A stretch of 64,000 nucleotides of DNA from NCBI GenBank assembly GCA_004194705.1, contig SADC01000928.1:118187-182186 (forward strand). Reading direction: 5' to 3'. This document shows positions 52,766 to 63,975 of the stretch, piece by piece. The translations under genes were made by a program, and so were the position numbers. This stretch comes from Ditylenchus dipsaci. Lineage: Eukaryota > Nematoda > Chromadorea > Rhabditida > Anguinidae. The notes below the pieces were generated by a model that worked only from the letters and a program-made list of their open reading frames with translations, had not been told where the DNA came from and made no database searches. Each line of letters begins with the position of its first letter. Within the stretch, counting starts at the first letter, position 1.

Positions 52766-53904
52766 AATCATAAAAAGTGTGACCCACCCGACCCAAATAC
52801 TATAGAGATTCATTGCTCTATTGATCTATATAAACAATTTTTGCGAGTTCGACCACTTCGACCCAAAATTTTATCGACTAAATCACCACTCTCAAAATGA
52901 CGAAATATGGATTCCGAAAATCCATTTCTCCAACTTCCGGCCCTATTTTTTTTGTCCAGTAGGGTGATATGAAAAAACGAACACGCATGCTACACCACAA
53001 TTAAAGCGCTATCGATGACACAAGATCATTACAAAGTGTCCACAAAAAGTGGGATAAATCGCGTTACGAACAAAAGTTCCAAACAGCGTTACACACTGAC
53101 ACATGCCTAATACTATATAGAGATACCATTTTCGAAAAAAATAGTGCAAAAGCTCCTGTTAATAAATAGATGGGCCCTGAGCAGTGTTGTTCCAGCGCCG
53201 GGATCGGCGCCAGCGCCGGCGCCGACCTTTTTGGAAAAAAGGCCCCAGCGCCAACGCCGAGTGCCTTCCTTAAAAATTTTGGCTCAGGCGCGAGCGCCGG
53301 CGCCGACTTGATAATAGTGTTTTTTGCTGTTAATTTCATGAAAAATTCCTATTTTTTTAACAGTATGTTTTTTAGAGTGAGAGTGATAATAATTATTTGT
53401 TATCTATATCGATTAGCAGCATTCCGTTTATATTGGATTTCTTGAAACACCCTGTATTTTTCCTATGCTGAGAAATAAGGGTACAATTCTGGTATACCCA
53501 GCACTCAATTCTAGTATACCAGCACTCAATCTCGTATACCGCAGCACTCATTCTTCTGGTATACGCGAGCAATTTAGAAGATATAAATAAACCATTCAAT
53601 GCGTCTTGCGTGGTACCACTTTTTTCGCCACTTTGTAGAAATGCCACTATTCACTTTGCACGGATAGCTATCAGCAATTAAATCAATGGTGTCGATCTGG
53701 ACCTAAAATACGAAAAATTTAGATAAAATAAAGGAAAAACGAACAAATTTAATGTACTGGAGTTTCTTATTGCTGTAGTAGTTCTTATTATTGTTGATAC
53801 TATTAGATTCAATGCTCTCTCTGTCTGAATCTGATTCGATCACAATACGACGACGCTTTGGTGAGCTATGTGGAAATTCTTGGTGAGCACCTAAAACGGC
53901 TCTA

Positions 53905-54040
53905 GGTGAATTCATCCTCGGTGAATTCATCCTCTAACTAATTCATCCTCGGTGATTCATCTCCGGTGAATTCGTCCTTTAACTAATTCATCCTCCGGTG
54001 AATTCGTCCTTTAACTAATTCATCCTCGGTGAATTCATCT
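53905..54040. repeat. GGTGAATTCATCCTC tandem repeat
   Basis: About eight units alternating GGTGAATTCATCCTC and TAACTAATTCATCC. Lies in the Merlin element between the conserved transposase blocks. Confidence 0.8.
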
Positions 54041-54242
54041 CTTTTTGTCCTGGCAGAATATGTTTAAAGACCTGATTTTTATATATTAAGAGAGCACCTC
54101 ATTTTGTGGGGCACCCTCAGAGAGCACCCTTATTGATGTGGGACCAACAAGGGCCAAGAATTGACCACCCAGTTTACACTTAGTGGGACTCGAACTAGTA
54201 ACCTCGGTAACAGCAACCCCTCCCAATTTATACCAAGTGGTC

Positions 54243-54560
54243 GTAAACCAGGTGGTCCACCACTTGGATCAAATTTTTTTTTATTTTTTAGAGTTCCAAA
54301 AAAATTTTCTGCACTAATTCGAGCATGCTGAAGATGGTTTGACAGTGGTAAATCACGTTTTATCAAGAAATTTTCGATTTATCGCTAACGATTGATTTTG
54401 ATAAATCAAGATTACCAATAACTCAAAATTTATTTATAAAATGTAATTTTACCTCTGTCAAACCATCTTCAGCATGCTCGAATTAGCGCAAAAAAATTAA
54501 TTTGGAACCCGAAAACGTAAAATTTTTTTCGATCAAGTGGTCGACCACTTGGTTTGGTGC
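54243..54560. repeat. Foldback ACCACTTGGATCAAATTT
   Basis: Arms GGTCCACCACTTGGATCAAA and TCGATCAAGTGGTCGACCAC; inner arms pair GAGCATGCTGAAGATGG with CCATCTTCAGCATGCTC. Nested in the Merlin element; related sequence at 32665-32870. Confidence 0.7.
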
Positions 54561-55394
54561 ATGGATTCTCAGGGGTGATGTAGAGGTTGTCTATTTCCAG
54601 GATGACGAAAGATCATTCTTTTTACAGCCCCTGTTGCTTCAATAGAATTTGTATGAACTTGCTAAAAATTGCACGAACTAATAATTCCAAGCAATAAAAG
54701 TTCATTTATAAACGATGATAAACATCGGGAATTTCATCAGCAGTGCTCGAATGCATAATCGAGTTGGTACGAAAATTGGCCAACTTTTGGTCCAAAAAGT
54801 TGGCCAATTTTTGGCCAGTTTTGACCAAAAATTGGCCACTTTTTGGACAAAAATTGGCCAATTTTTGGTACTGCTTGCTCTCAATTTTTTAACAATTTTG
54901 TACAAATTTTGGACCATTTTTGGTCAGTTTTATTCTCTCTAAAGCTTTGGATATTTTAGATGGTTCCTTTCGCTGCACTGCTTCAAGTTCGAAAAAGAAA
55001 GGGCCTTTCAATTGCGTGCTTCTGAACACCTAATGCAAACAAAGAATGATCGGTGGTTCACAAGCGGTTCCGTTTCAGAAAGGAGTCTATTGAGGTCCTT
55101 CAACCTTTCATCGTGCTTCGGCTTTTTAAATTTCCATCATCGTTTTAGAAAATTGCAAAAATGTGTGAGACTTACTTAGCGCATAGTGCTCGTGGCGGTG
55201 GACTTACGGCTCTCCATGAAGTTCTTTCCTTCCTTGGGTATACAGGGCAGAAAGCAAAAGTTAGCGAAATATGTTAGTTACTATTTTTTGCTAAAAAAAG
55301 TGAGTAAAAAAAGTATGGGCAGAGAAAAAAGTCGATAAATGAACTGCCTTGGTCCCCTTGTTTGTTTTGTGAATTGATGTCGGATGTGAGATAT

Positions 55395-55510
55395 GCTTTA
55401 TCTGAGTAACCCTTACCTGAGTACAACCACCTGGGTATCACCAGCTAGGTACCCCCACCTGTGTATCACCACCTAAGTACCCTACCTTGGTACCGACCTA
55501 AGTACCGACT
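55395..55510. repeat. ACCACCTGGGTA tandem array
   Basis: About eight units of the type ACCACCTGGGTATC, same theme as 24489-24960. It ends in the TCCGACTTC sequence that recurs near 62885 and 63070. Confidence 0.7.
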
Positions 55511-55636
55511 TCCGACATTCATTGAAGGCATACTTCCGACTTCGACATCCGACTTCCAATACTGCTCCATTGGAGGCGAGCTATAAGAGAGTTGCTTTTA
55601 AATATAGGCGAGTGATAAAACCAAAGTTGACAAAGG

Positions 55637-55705
55637 GCTGCATGGCCTAGTGGTTAGCTCGCTTGGGTTACAGTTTTGGTCAATGGTTCGGTTCTCCGCA
55701 AAACG
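55637..55705 (+). repeat. tRNA-like sequence
   Basis: TGGCCTAGTGG (A box) and GGTTCGGTTCT (near B box) about 37 bp apart, starting GGGCTGCA. The 3' side does not pair convincingly to form an acceptor stem. Probably a SINE-type relic. Confidence 0.55.
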
Positions 55706-57876
55706 CCACGTCGTTTTAAAAGTTGGCCAAAAAAGGACCAAAGTTGGCCAGAAATTGATCAAAATTGGCCGAAAATTGGTACGATTTTTGGCCAATTTCC
55801 GAAATTTCTGATTATGCATTCGAGCACTGGTGTTCTGAAAGTAAGCGAATGATTAACTCGAAGAAGGTCATAATCCAACTGATTTAGAATATCGTAAGCT
55901 TTCCAACGATCGGCGATGATTACAGTTCCGGGCATTATCCATTGTTGAACAAGTGTAATGAGGTTGCCCTATCGCTGAACGATTGATGCATAAAAAATAA
56001 AAATAAATTTATATACCGTTTATCGACCTGCACCATGAATACGCTACCCAGTTTTGCGAGAAATGCCCCAAGACCCATGAACCTTCGATACGCCTGCCTC
56101 TGTCGTATTTTCGTTTACCAATTTTGATTCATCTAATGTCGCCTAGGTCATTTCACATCAAAAATGTAAAACTTTGTAACATCATACCACATCACCAAGC
56201 CCTCCAATCGCATCGCCATTGAGAATCATTTCCTGATAAACTGCTCTTCGGCAAAAACGAGCCCATTCGACAGCTGCATCTGTTCCGAGCCCTATTTCAT
56301 CACATATTTTTTGTAGTTCCATGTTGGAAAGCCTGAAAATTCAACGATGAAATAGTCTGAAACACAAAATTTTCGGAGTATTCATTGTAACCAGAAATGA
56401 GTGCTGGGGGTATATCAGAATTGAGTGCTGGGGTATACCAGAATTTAACCGAAATAGGCATATGGGGTGGAGTTATTAGAGAGTGGGGAGTTCATGAAAG
56501 GAATGAGGTAATCCATATTAGTTTTGTGAAAAAAGTTGTGTAAATTACTTTTTCAACAATAGCATATGATACCATAATTATGTTTAAAATAATAAATGAA
56601 AAATCAAAGAAAATAATAAAAGGTTTAAAGAAATGAAAGAATTGCAGCACAAAAGTTCTGAATAATTTAGTTTAAAATACTAATAATTGTCTTTCTCAAT
56701 ATTAGGCTTATTAAATTTCGAAAACAGCGCCGGCACCATAGCTGTTCAAAAAACAGCGCCGGCACATAGCTGTTCAAAAAACAGCGCGGGGCCAGCAACG
56801 GCACCGACCAAACTTTCATTGGCCCAGCGCCGGCGCCGAGCGCCGGCCCGGCGCTGTTTTTTCCCGGGGCAGCGCCGGCGCCGCAACAACACTGGACCTA
56901 AGCCTAATTGTAGCCTAAGCCGAAGGGTCTAAGTCTGAGCGAAATCCTAATTAATCAGTTTAAGCATCAGAAGTTAGCATGTGAAAAATACATGGCAGCC
57001 TAAAATTATACTAAAAATAAACGTTATATTGATTAGTATTGCTTAAAGCGTAGACTGTCAGAGCAATTCACGTATATATTTTTTTTTGAAAATCACCATA
57101 GCTGTGCTGTTGTCCAATGCTTTCACCATGTTAATGATTTATATTTTGAAGATTCATGTTTTTAAAAATTATTAGGGTTGAAAAATGGACATTTTTCTCA
57201 TTAGCTATTTGCCCATCAGGCATTTCTCTTATCTAGAACTGTGACAAAGGGTGATAAAGTCTCATTCGTTTAAACCCTGTGTAGAAATTCTGTGACTGAC
57301 GGGTTTTTAGAATCAATCTTTTCTATTTAAGTTGATTTGTACTGTGTGTATGCGTGATTTTGTCTCGATCTCAAGTTCGATTAGTAAGTTAGTTGATTCT
57401 GAGTGTGAATCTTTTTCGTTTTAAAAAATGCTACTCGAAAAAATCTCTTATAGTTTTGGATTATATTCTCCGTTATTCTGCTACGTTTTTAATTAACCTA
57501 AAATTTTAAGGGTTTTTAAACACAAAGTCAAAAAAAAACTAAACGTTATGTTGTAGAAAAACTTCTTGCTTCGTTTTGAGTTTATTAACGATTTTATTTA
57601 TCAGCTCTCTAGCGATCAGTATCAATTTTAAGCCTCAAGGTCATAGGCTTTTAAAGCACAATTGCACTTTTTTGAGCATATTATTGGCGCTTTTAACAGG
57701 TGCCTACATGCGCCTACTAAAAACGTCAATCACAACTGCATTTTTTTTACCGTTATCGAGACCTCCTCTTAGGAGCCTCTCAGCGATACATGCTTGCAAA
57801 CCTACGTGGTCCCCTACCCCTACATAGGCACCTGCTGACAGTACCTGGCCACCTGACAACCCCACAAGGTAGGTAC

Positions 57877-58108
57877 CGTATTTACTCTAATAGTAGCCCC
57901 TCTAATTGTAGCCCCCACTGAAAGTAGCCACCAGCCACCCACCCCCTAGGAGGGGGTTGAAAAATAGTAGCGTCCTGAAAATCGCCTATTAAGGCCGATT
58001 TTCCCCCTCTAATTGTAGCCCCCTCTAATAGTAGCCCCCCCCGCCCCAAAGAGGATGGTTGAAAATTAGTAGCCCCGGGCTACTATTAGAATAAATGTGG
58101 TAGTAGGT
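57877..58108. mobile_element. CTAATAGTAGCCCC element
   Basis: Ends CCGTATTTACTCTAATAGTAGC and, reversed, CCACATTTATTCTAATAGTAGC (first 20 compared). Arms repeat TCTAATTGTAGCCCC units. No clear target duplication. Confidence 0.75.
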
Positions 58109-58380
58109 GAATTTTTCATTAAGTGAGAAGCTCTATAAATTCAGTAGAGAAATTTACATACAGTCTTAGTTTTTTTGGAAATATAAACTTTTTAACTTTT
58201 AAATGGAATATTTAGGAATTAAACGGCTAGAAAATAACAATGTCTCTATCTACAATATAGTCAGAATTATTTTTTATGTTAACTATTATTTTGTATATTT
58301 TTCAATAGATGTTCAAGGTGAAGCTTTCTATATTTAAGTGTCAGCCTAATCAGCCTTAATCAATCGGCCGGGACATACTT

Positions 58381-58402
58381 ACGCGGCCGCCGGCGGCCGC
58401 GT
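58381..58402. repeat. 22-bp perfect GC palindrome
   Basis: A perfect self-complementary stretch centred between 58391 and 58392, two GCGGCCGC octamers around a CGGCG-type centre, in an otherwise AT-rich region. Confidence 0.9.
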
Positions 58403-58479
58403 TAAACTAGGACAAACGGTTGTTTTTTGACGTATTTTAGCCGGAGCTGGGTTAAAAAGTCCGATTAAGAATTTAAGCT

Positions 58480-59270
58480 CGGATTCATGTCACAGGTAAA
58501 TCTGTGTGCGCAGCTCTAACTTTTTCCTGGGGCTTGGAGTCCACTTACTCTGTAACATGATTCTGGGAAACATTTCGACATTGAGACTTTTTCCCTAGTA
58601 TCCAAAACCACGTTAAACATTTTCATTTTTCGACCGTGGGCCATAAAATAAGTGACCTAGGCTAAAGTATACAATCCACATGGCCGAAAATGGCCCCTTA
58701 AACGTGAAAAAGCCATGAAAATTAATGGAAAGACAATTTTAAGTACTTTCTAAAAATTTTTTTTTGCATTTTTGCCTTGGGGGACCAAGGTAACTCAACT
58801 AAAAGGGTACTTGCACATCTCTAAAGACCAAAGACGACAATACTTGGACATAGTTTCGTTAACTGGGGCCTAGCGCATAAAGAAACTGTGGTAAGCGTAT
58901 TGTTTTCATGCATCCAGAGTCACTTTCGAGTGATTTGTGTCTAAGGTATGTGGGTGTGTGCATCTCAACTCCAAGCCCCCGAAGGGGGGCACGGGGGCTC
59001 GAAAGTTAAGAGATGCGCGCACTTACTTACCTTAGACATGATTTCGAGCAAGACTCTTGATCAAAATGTATATAGAGACTCTTTTTGCCGAGCTCCAGTG
59101 ACCAAACAGGGTAAAAACCACCAATAAGGTATCTGAATCCCTACAGAACGGCCAAAAGTCGATTTTTGGTCATAAATTATTTTTGTGGAAAGTGCTTTCC
59201 CGATCGTTTTTTCATCTTGTCTATACGAAAAAAGTGGTCAAATTGCGTAAAACGAGATTTAGACCGGGTT
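58480..59270. mobile_element. Element carrying the TCTAAGGTA core
   Basis: The core (58848-59090) includes TGTCTAAGGTATGTGGG and CTTACCTTAGACATG around a short GC hairpin. A partial second core (GGGGCTTGGAGTCCACTTAC) sits at about 58535. Surrounding CCTTGGGGGACCAAGG-like sequence recalls the shell of 38561-39182. Confidence 0.6.
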
Positions 59271-59334
59271 TTGGGCCAGGGGTATTCTATACTCCGGCCG
59301 TGACCTGTTTTTTTGTCTCTTCTCCTCCCTAATA

Positions 59335-60167
59335 CAGTCAACCGCCGCTATAGTGAACTCGCTATAGGACACCCTCGCTACAGTGACACCCGCTATAGTG
59401 ACACCCCAGGCCGGTCCCAACAAATGAAAATACCCTCGATATAGTGACACATGTCAAGTTTGTTTATAAAGCTGCAACTTTTAGTGAAATTTATTTTCTA
59501 ACCAATTTTTTCAGCTTTTTGTACCTTTTTTCGATATTAATTACGTGGTTTTGATTTGTTTCGTTGCAGTGTTTGATCAGTGATGTAAATAATGCTTAGT
59601 AACTGTACTGCAATCGTGTAATTGTAGAATAGCTCAGAACTGTAATACAGTTGTGATCAATATTTGCAATTGTAGTGCAGTTTCCCGCATTATTCACATG
59701 ACTGGCTCAACCGAATTCATGAGTTTTCTGTTGTTCTGAGGAAGCACTATATTTTTTTGCTTCTAAGCTTGCAACTTTCGATTTAGATCCCAAAATGTGT
59801 AGGTCGATTCAAGCTTTCCGATAAAATAATTTTAGCGTTAAATCCAGCATTGGAGTCTAAATAGTTTTCCTCGACCAGCTTCTGACCAGCAAAATTGGAT
59901 TCTTGCAATTTTTTGACTATATTGAGAATCAGAGCTGTCAAAAAGACTTTAAAATTGGATTCAAAGGATGTTATGTTGATTCTAGATGAGAACGCACAAT
60001 TAAATTGACAGTTAACTGTATTACCATATGCAAACCCTCGATATAGTGACACTTTTGAAGAAGTTTTTTGAAACCCCGCTTATGGTGACATCCCGCTATA
60101 GTGACACCCTCGCTATAGTGACCCTAAGGCCGGTCCCGAGGGGTGTCACTCTAGCGAGGGTTGACTG
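59335..60167. mobile_element. pogo/Tigger-like MITE (833 bp)
   Basis: Ends CAGTCAACCGCCGCTATAGT and, reversed, CAGTCAACCCTCGCTAGAGT, flanked by TA (59333-59334, 60168-60169). Both arms repeat CTCGCTATAGTGACACC four to six times. The middle has no transposase-like frame. Confidence 0.88.
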
Positions 60168-60488
60168 TACAACCATTTGTTTATTTTTAAACAAATTTAG
60201 TGACCTAAAATAGAAACTAGGTTAGAAACTGTTTTAAACTTGTTTTTTGGTATTTTAACCTTCAAGTTCAAATCACTTTAGTCTTACAAGGAAAAAAGTC
60301 AAATTCGATGTTTAATTTGTCATTACAATATGTTGATAGGTAAAGATATAATTGGCGATTCTGATAAAATTTTTAAAACTTGAATTCAAGTAAAACAATG
60401 TTTTAGAAACAATTTCATATAAACTTTCATTAAAATGAGGTCAAAACTATATTAAGCAAATTTCTAAAGTAAAAAAATTCGCGTACAA

Positions 60489-62667
60489 TTGTTAGTGATT
60501 AAATTAATCATCTTTTTAGGGCAAGTAGACGATGGTGAATCTGAAGATGATTCTAAACAATTCCATTTGCTCTTGAATGATATATTAATCAAAGCACATA
60601 AATTCACAAAAGAAAATCGAAGGTTCGATAAAGAAAATCTTTTAGCAGAAATCAAGGAAGAGCTTAAAGCAAAGCTACAACTTCCAACAATCTCTTTAAT
60701 TATAAACTGCAAAATATTTTTACTAAAAATTTTCAGCAGGAGGTTTAGCATCTCACATAAGTATCCCGGACTTTGTAACATCAAATGACAGAGATAGAAT
60801 AAAACTTCGCATAATTTACGAGTTAGCTCTCTCACACACGAAGATTTAGATAAATTTATGGTGAAAAGGATGCACCAAGAGCACAAAAACAACCAGCCAA
60901 AGTGCAGAAGCTCTTAAAAAGCAGTAATTGTTGGTGGAGGTCCTAGTGGGCTTTACGCTGCTTTCATTTGTTTTTGTCTGGAATAAACGTTACTTTAGTA
61001 ACGACCGACCAGAAGAATATACTCGAAACCAGATAATGATTATTGATGCTAAATTACATGTTTCAGCTTAGAATCCTGCTAGGTACTTCTTTTAACAAAC
61101 TGTTTCTGAAAAAAGATCTCCTGGAAAAATGTTCGAAGAACGCGGAAAATTAAATATGAAAAATTTTTGAGACAGCTTTAAAGAACAGATTAAGGTATTG
61201 GCAGAGAATACTAATCCACGTGATCTGAAAAAAAAGTTTGTATAAATTTGCTATTTGGTGTAGCTGTCAAAAAAATTCAATTTCCAACAGCTACAGATCC
61301 AAAACTATTATGCAGTTTTTGAAGTCATTCGAGCAAACGAAAAATCCAATTGTTTTTCGATTTGTTAGTGTTGCTGCAGGTTCAAAGACCCGATACGTAA
61401 TACCTACATAGGCATTCCTAAGGAATACACTGTGCCTAAAAAACTACAGCATAACTGTGTTGATCAAAAGGTCAGATTACATCGACCCCGAATTTTCTAA
61501 ACAGAGCAACTAACTTTAACTGAGTATCAAAAAGTGATAGAAGAAGAAAACTTTGTAGGTTTTATAAATAAAAGATCATATTTGCCACAGCCCTCAAGAT
61601 AGTTTTCAAAATATTGCCGAAAGATCAGTAGGCAGTTAGACCACGACATTTCAAAATGAATCAACTATAAGCTTAAGTGCAGAGACGAATGACGCTTTAA
61701 GAAAAATTTTAGCGATGTTGAAAAGGAAAGGAAAAAATTATTTGATTACAATCAATCATCAAAAAGTTAGATGCCTTTAAACATGACATTCTGAAGAAAA
61801 TGGTTTTCTGTCATAGCTAAGCATAGAAAGAAAGACTCTCAACATATAAAAATTAACATGGAACAAAGCATAAAAAACGACATGCTTAATTTTGATCCAA
61901 ACCCTGTCAACACATCTACATTTGATTTAATACAATGTGCATGACATGCCTGCTGTGCAATACAAAGTTCACGACCAATCAGCCATATTTTTGGCTGTAG
62001 GAGACTCTGCTATTAACTCACATTTTTTATACAGGTCACGGCTTAGAAAACGGAAAAAATGGAATATTAGCAGCAGTCGATCTTATTAATAAGTACAGAT
62101 GAAGCTGATAAGGAAGCACAGATTTTAGTAGGATTAGCCAATTCGCCATCAAAAACGGTTTCGGCGAATACGTGGCGAATTCGGCAGCGAAGTCACCCGA
62201 ATAATCGGTTCAATTTTGGCAAATCAGCCAAAAAACTCAGCGGATTTGCCAGTAAATTCACCGCCAAAACCAAAATTAGCCAATTTTTCCATTTTAGTCA
62301 AAGAAATAAATGAAAAATTAACAAGCAAAGACCAGATATGCATGAATTCGGTGAACGGTTCTTGCAAAAAAGATCAGTAGAAGAAATAACGAAATAGCGG
62401 AAATAAAATGTGTCAAGCAGTCAATAAATGATAAATGTACCGAACTAATGGCAGTTGATGATGGCTTTGAAATAAATGTAATCTTTTCAGTTTTATGCTT
62501 TCTGCAGGAATGTGCAGCTTTTGAAATCTCAGTGAACAACAAAAGTTTTTTCGCAAGAGTTACTAAAGGCGGACAATTGAAATAAAATAGGAGAGAACTC
62601 AAACCAAACTTATGCTACTGTGATGCAACAGCTATGGCACTAAAATCTTTGATAGCTGATTTGTAAG
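60489..62667 (+). pseudogene. FAD-dependent monooxygenase-like gene, heavily disrupted
   Basis: Fragments in order on the plus strand. 60520-60690: a charged helical region (DDSKQFHLLLNDILIKA, LLAEIKEELKAKL). 60740-60905: HISIPDFVTSNDRDR, then KFMVKRMHQEHKNN. 60928-60965: AVIVGGGPSGLYAAF, the FAD-binding GxGxxG motif. 61000-61055: NDRPEEYTRNQIMIIDAK. 61250-61290: LLFGVAVKKIQFPTA. 61950-62090: QSAIFLAVGDSAINSHF then TGHGLENGKNGILAAVDLI, the GD..HFF-TG-GL flavin-binding block of aromatic hydroxylase-type enzymes (MICAL and related). At least ten frame breaks, more than in neighbouring genes. 62430-62667 has further coding-like pieces (GFEINVIFSVL, CDATAMALKSLIADL), and 62130-62300 looks inserted. 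No clear introns, though acceptor-like TTTTTAG precedes the first block. Substrate unknown. Confidence 0.72.
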
Positions 62668-63309
62668 ATACATTGTTATACTTTTTTGCTGAATAAACAG
62701 ATTTAACACCACCTTTTTCTAAATACCGCAATTCTCTCTAAAGCTCGCTTATAATGGAGGTAGGAAGTTTCCAACTTTTTGAATTTTTTTTTGTCCAGTG
62801 AAGGACATTGAGAATAGACAAAGCTTGTTTGCGAAACGAAACTTAGTGAAAACTAGTAGAGCTTGGACACCTTAAAGAGTTCGACATCCGACTTCCTACC
62901 TCCAAAATAGAAGCCCCTTCTCTGTTAAAAAGTCCATCTTTATAGAAGCCTCCCTCAGAGAAAAGGGGAGGGTAAAATGGTTGTTGTTGGTTTTCACAAA
63001 ATACTCGTTTGAATAGAATATATCAACAGTCGTGGCAAGTTTGTGACACACTAAATGATGACTGATATCCGACTTCCACAAGCGTGTGATAGAACCATCT
63101 CTTTTTCAAAAGCTTCTGTGGCGTGGGTTTTTTCAGTTGCACATATCGGAGCCGATAAAGAAAAATTGAAAAAATATAGACTTTTTAAGCCGCTGTTCCA
63201 AGCAGATGTACAAAATATACAGCTTATTAAATACTGATTAAATACCTGAGCTTATTAAATACCTGACTATCGAATCACTCGGTGTATACGAATTTTTAAA
63301 TTTAAATAG

Positions 63310-63470
63310 TAGGCCACTCACTTTCGAGTGATTGTGTCTAAGGTATGTGTGGTGTGCATCTCAACCCAAACCTTCAAGACCAATTTGAAGGGTTAGATAT
63401 GCTCGTAACATGCTTACTACGGAATGTATCAAAGCAAGACTCATGAAATACATGAATATAGAGCTATTAA
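63310..63470. repeat. TCTAAGGTA core, worn copy
   Basis: CACTTTCGAGTGATTGTGTC and TCTAAGGTATGTGTGG are clear, then GCATCTCAACCC and a decayed hairpin. The right half keeps AGCAAGACTCATGA. Confidence 0.65.
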
Positions 63471-63549
63471 AGATTCAGATCAGGCAACATCAATGTTTTT
63501 TCCTTTCCCACCTCTGTTTCAGGGCATTTTGGAAAAAATTCAGCAATTT

Positions 63550-63975
63550 GGGGCCTATTTTTTCCATCGACATCGGATTTTCGATTTAAATCGATTTTGA
63601 TTTGTGAATTTTTTACCTATTATTTATCGACATCGATGTCGACGCATCGATGTTGATATCGATTTAAAATAGATTTTGTTCAAGAAAATCAAAGGCGCTC
63701 GCGAGCGCCTTTGATTTTGCAAATTTTGCTTGTATTTTTTCACATATTTGGCTATCTAAGGATAAATTTTGGTTGGAAAAAAGTTTTTCATTGTATTGCT
63801 GTCGCTGTTTTGCTCTTCTCTTCGTCATCGTTCGGTGCTTGCTTAAAAATCTATTTTAAAATCGATATCAACATCGATGTCGACATCGATGTTGATATCG
63901 ATGTGATAAATATAGGTAAAATCAAATCAAATCGATTTTAAAATCGAAATCGATGTCGATGGGAAAAATAGGCCC
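63550..63975. mobile_element. ATCGATGTCGAC-rich foldback
   Basis: Ends GGGGCCTATTTTTTCCATCG and, reversed, GGGCCTATTTTTCCCATCG. Arms are arrays of ATCGATGTCGAC and ATCGATTTTAAAAT-like units. A perfect hairpin around AGGCGCTCGCGAGCGCCT lies at 63688-63719. Fits the GG..CC plan, but no target duplication was found. Confidence 0.75.

Larger units (their letters stand above)
46661..53181. other. Gene-poor region
   Basis: No conserved gene seen in about 6.5 kb. Upstream CNOT11 sequence, including its unfixed first exon and promoter, should begin here. The rest is AT-rich sequence with inverted elements (47507-47845, 48162-48430, 48932-49065, 50258-50886, 51105-51529) and tandem repeats (52070-52765). 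49100-50250 shows nothing I can assign. Confidence 0.5.
54741..55829. mobile_element. CAGTGCTCGAATGC element nested in the transposase gene
   Basis: Ends CAGTGCTCGAATGCATAATC on both sides. Arms carry many TTGGCCAATTTTTGG-type repeats. It separates the second D and the E of the Merlin transposase. No matching target duplication seen. The CAGTG start suggests hAT. Contains a CTGGGTACCACC-type array (55395-55510) and a tRNA-like piece (55637-55705). Confidence 0.7.
53585..56345 (-). pseudogene. Merlin-family transposase (DDE, ISXO2-like), disrupted
   Basis: Cut-and-paste transposase. Read on the minus strand: ELQKICDEIGLG and AVEWARFCR (56320-56250), DES.. then IGKRKYDRGRRIEG (56133-56080, first catalytic D), WIMPGTVIIADRWKAYD (55940-55890, second D), VNHSLTF (55850), then after the nested element VHTNSIEA (54657-54635, catalytic E in the HTN.IE motif) and RHPGNRQPL. 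A basic, nuclear-signal-like SPKRRRIV lies near 53860, and a further block ending WRKKWYHARR near 53600 may be the C-terminus. The usual N-terminal zinc-ribbon part is not found inside the element. One frame break (near 56120) is a missing A in an A run. Inactive as it stands because of the 1.1-kb insertion between D and E. Confidence 0.88.
53480..56450. mobile_element. Merlin (IS1016-type) DNA transposon, coding copy
   Basis: Ends GGTACAATTCTGGTATACCC and, reversed, GGTTAAATTCTGGTATACCC; flanking 8-mers GAAATAAG (53472-53479) and GAAATAGG (56451-56458) differ at one base. Each end has two or three copies of a 22-bp unit, GGTATACCCAGCACTCA in part. A DDE transposase is on the minus strand. 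Interrupted by nested elements at 54741-55829 and about 54243-54560. Contains a GTGAATTCATCCTC tandem repeat at 53905-54040. Confidence 0.88.
53182..56894. mobile_element. GC-rich hAT-like element split by the Merlin element
   Basis: Ends CAGTGTTGTTCCAGCGCCGG and, reversed, CAGTGTTGTTGCGGCGCCGG. The flanking 8-mers GCCCTGAG and GACCTAAG agree at 6 of 8. CAGTGTTG ends are typical of hAT. Without the 53480-56450 insertion it is about 740 bp, non-coding, and made of GGCGCCGGCGC-type repeats. Confidence 0.7.
56895..60488. other. Gene-poor region
   Basis: No gene recognised. 56940-57830 is unassigned AT-rich sequence; then come the elements at 57877-58108, 58480-59270 and 59335-60167. 60170-60480 shows nothing but leads into the first block of the FAD gene and could hold its upstream exon or promoter. 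Confidence 0.5.

Noticed and set aside
53182..56894. The outer CAGTGTTGTT element as the source of the transposase
   Set aside because: The transposase lies wholly within the inner 53480-56450 element, which has its own ends and near-perfect 8-bp duplication, and its motifs are Merlin-type, not hAT.
56687..56932. Ala/Arg-rich open frame
   Set aside because: Translation of the GC-rich end repeat of the 53182-56894 element.
57576..57827. Small membrane protein frame
   Set aside because: Hydrophobic but composition-driven; no start context, splice support or homology recognised.
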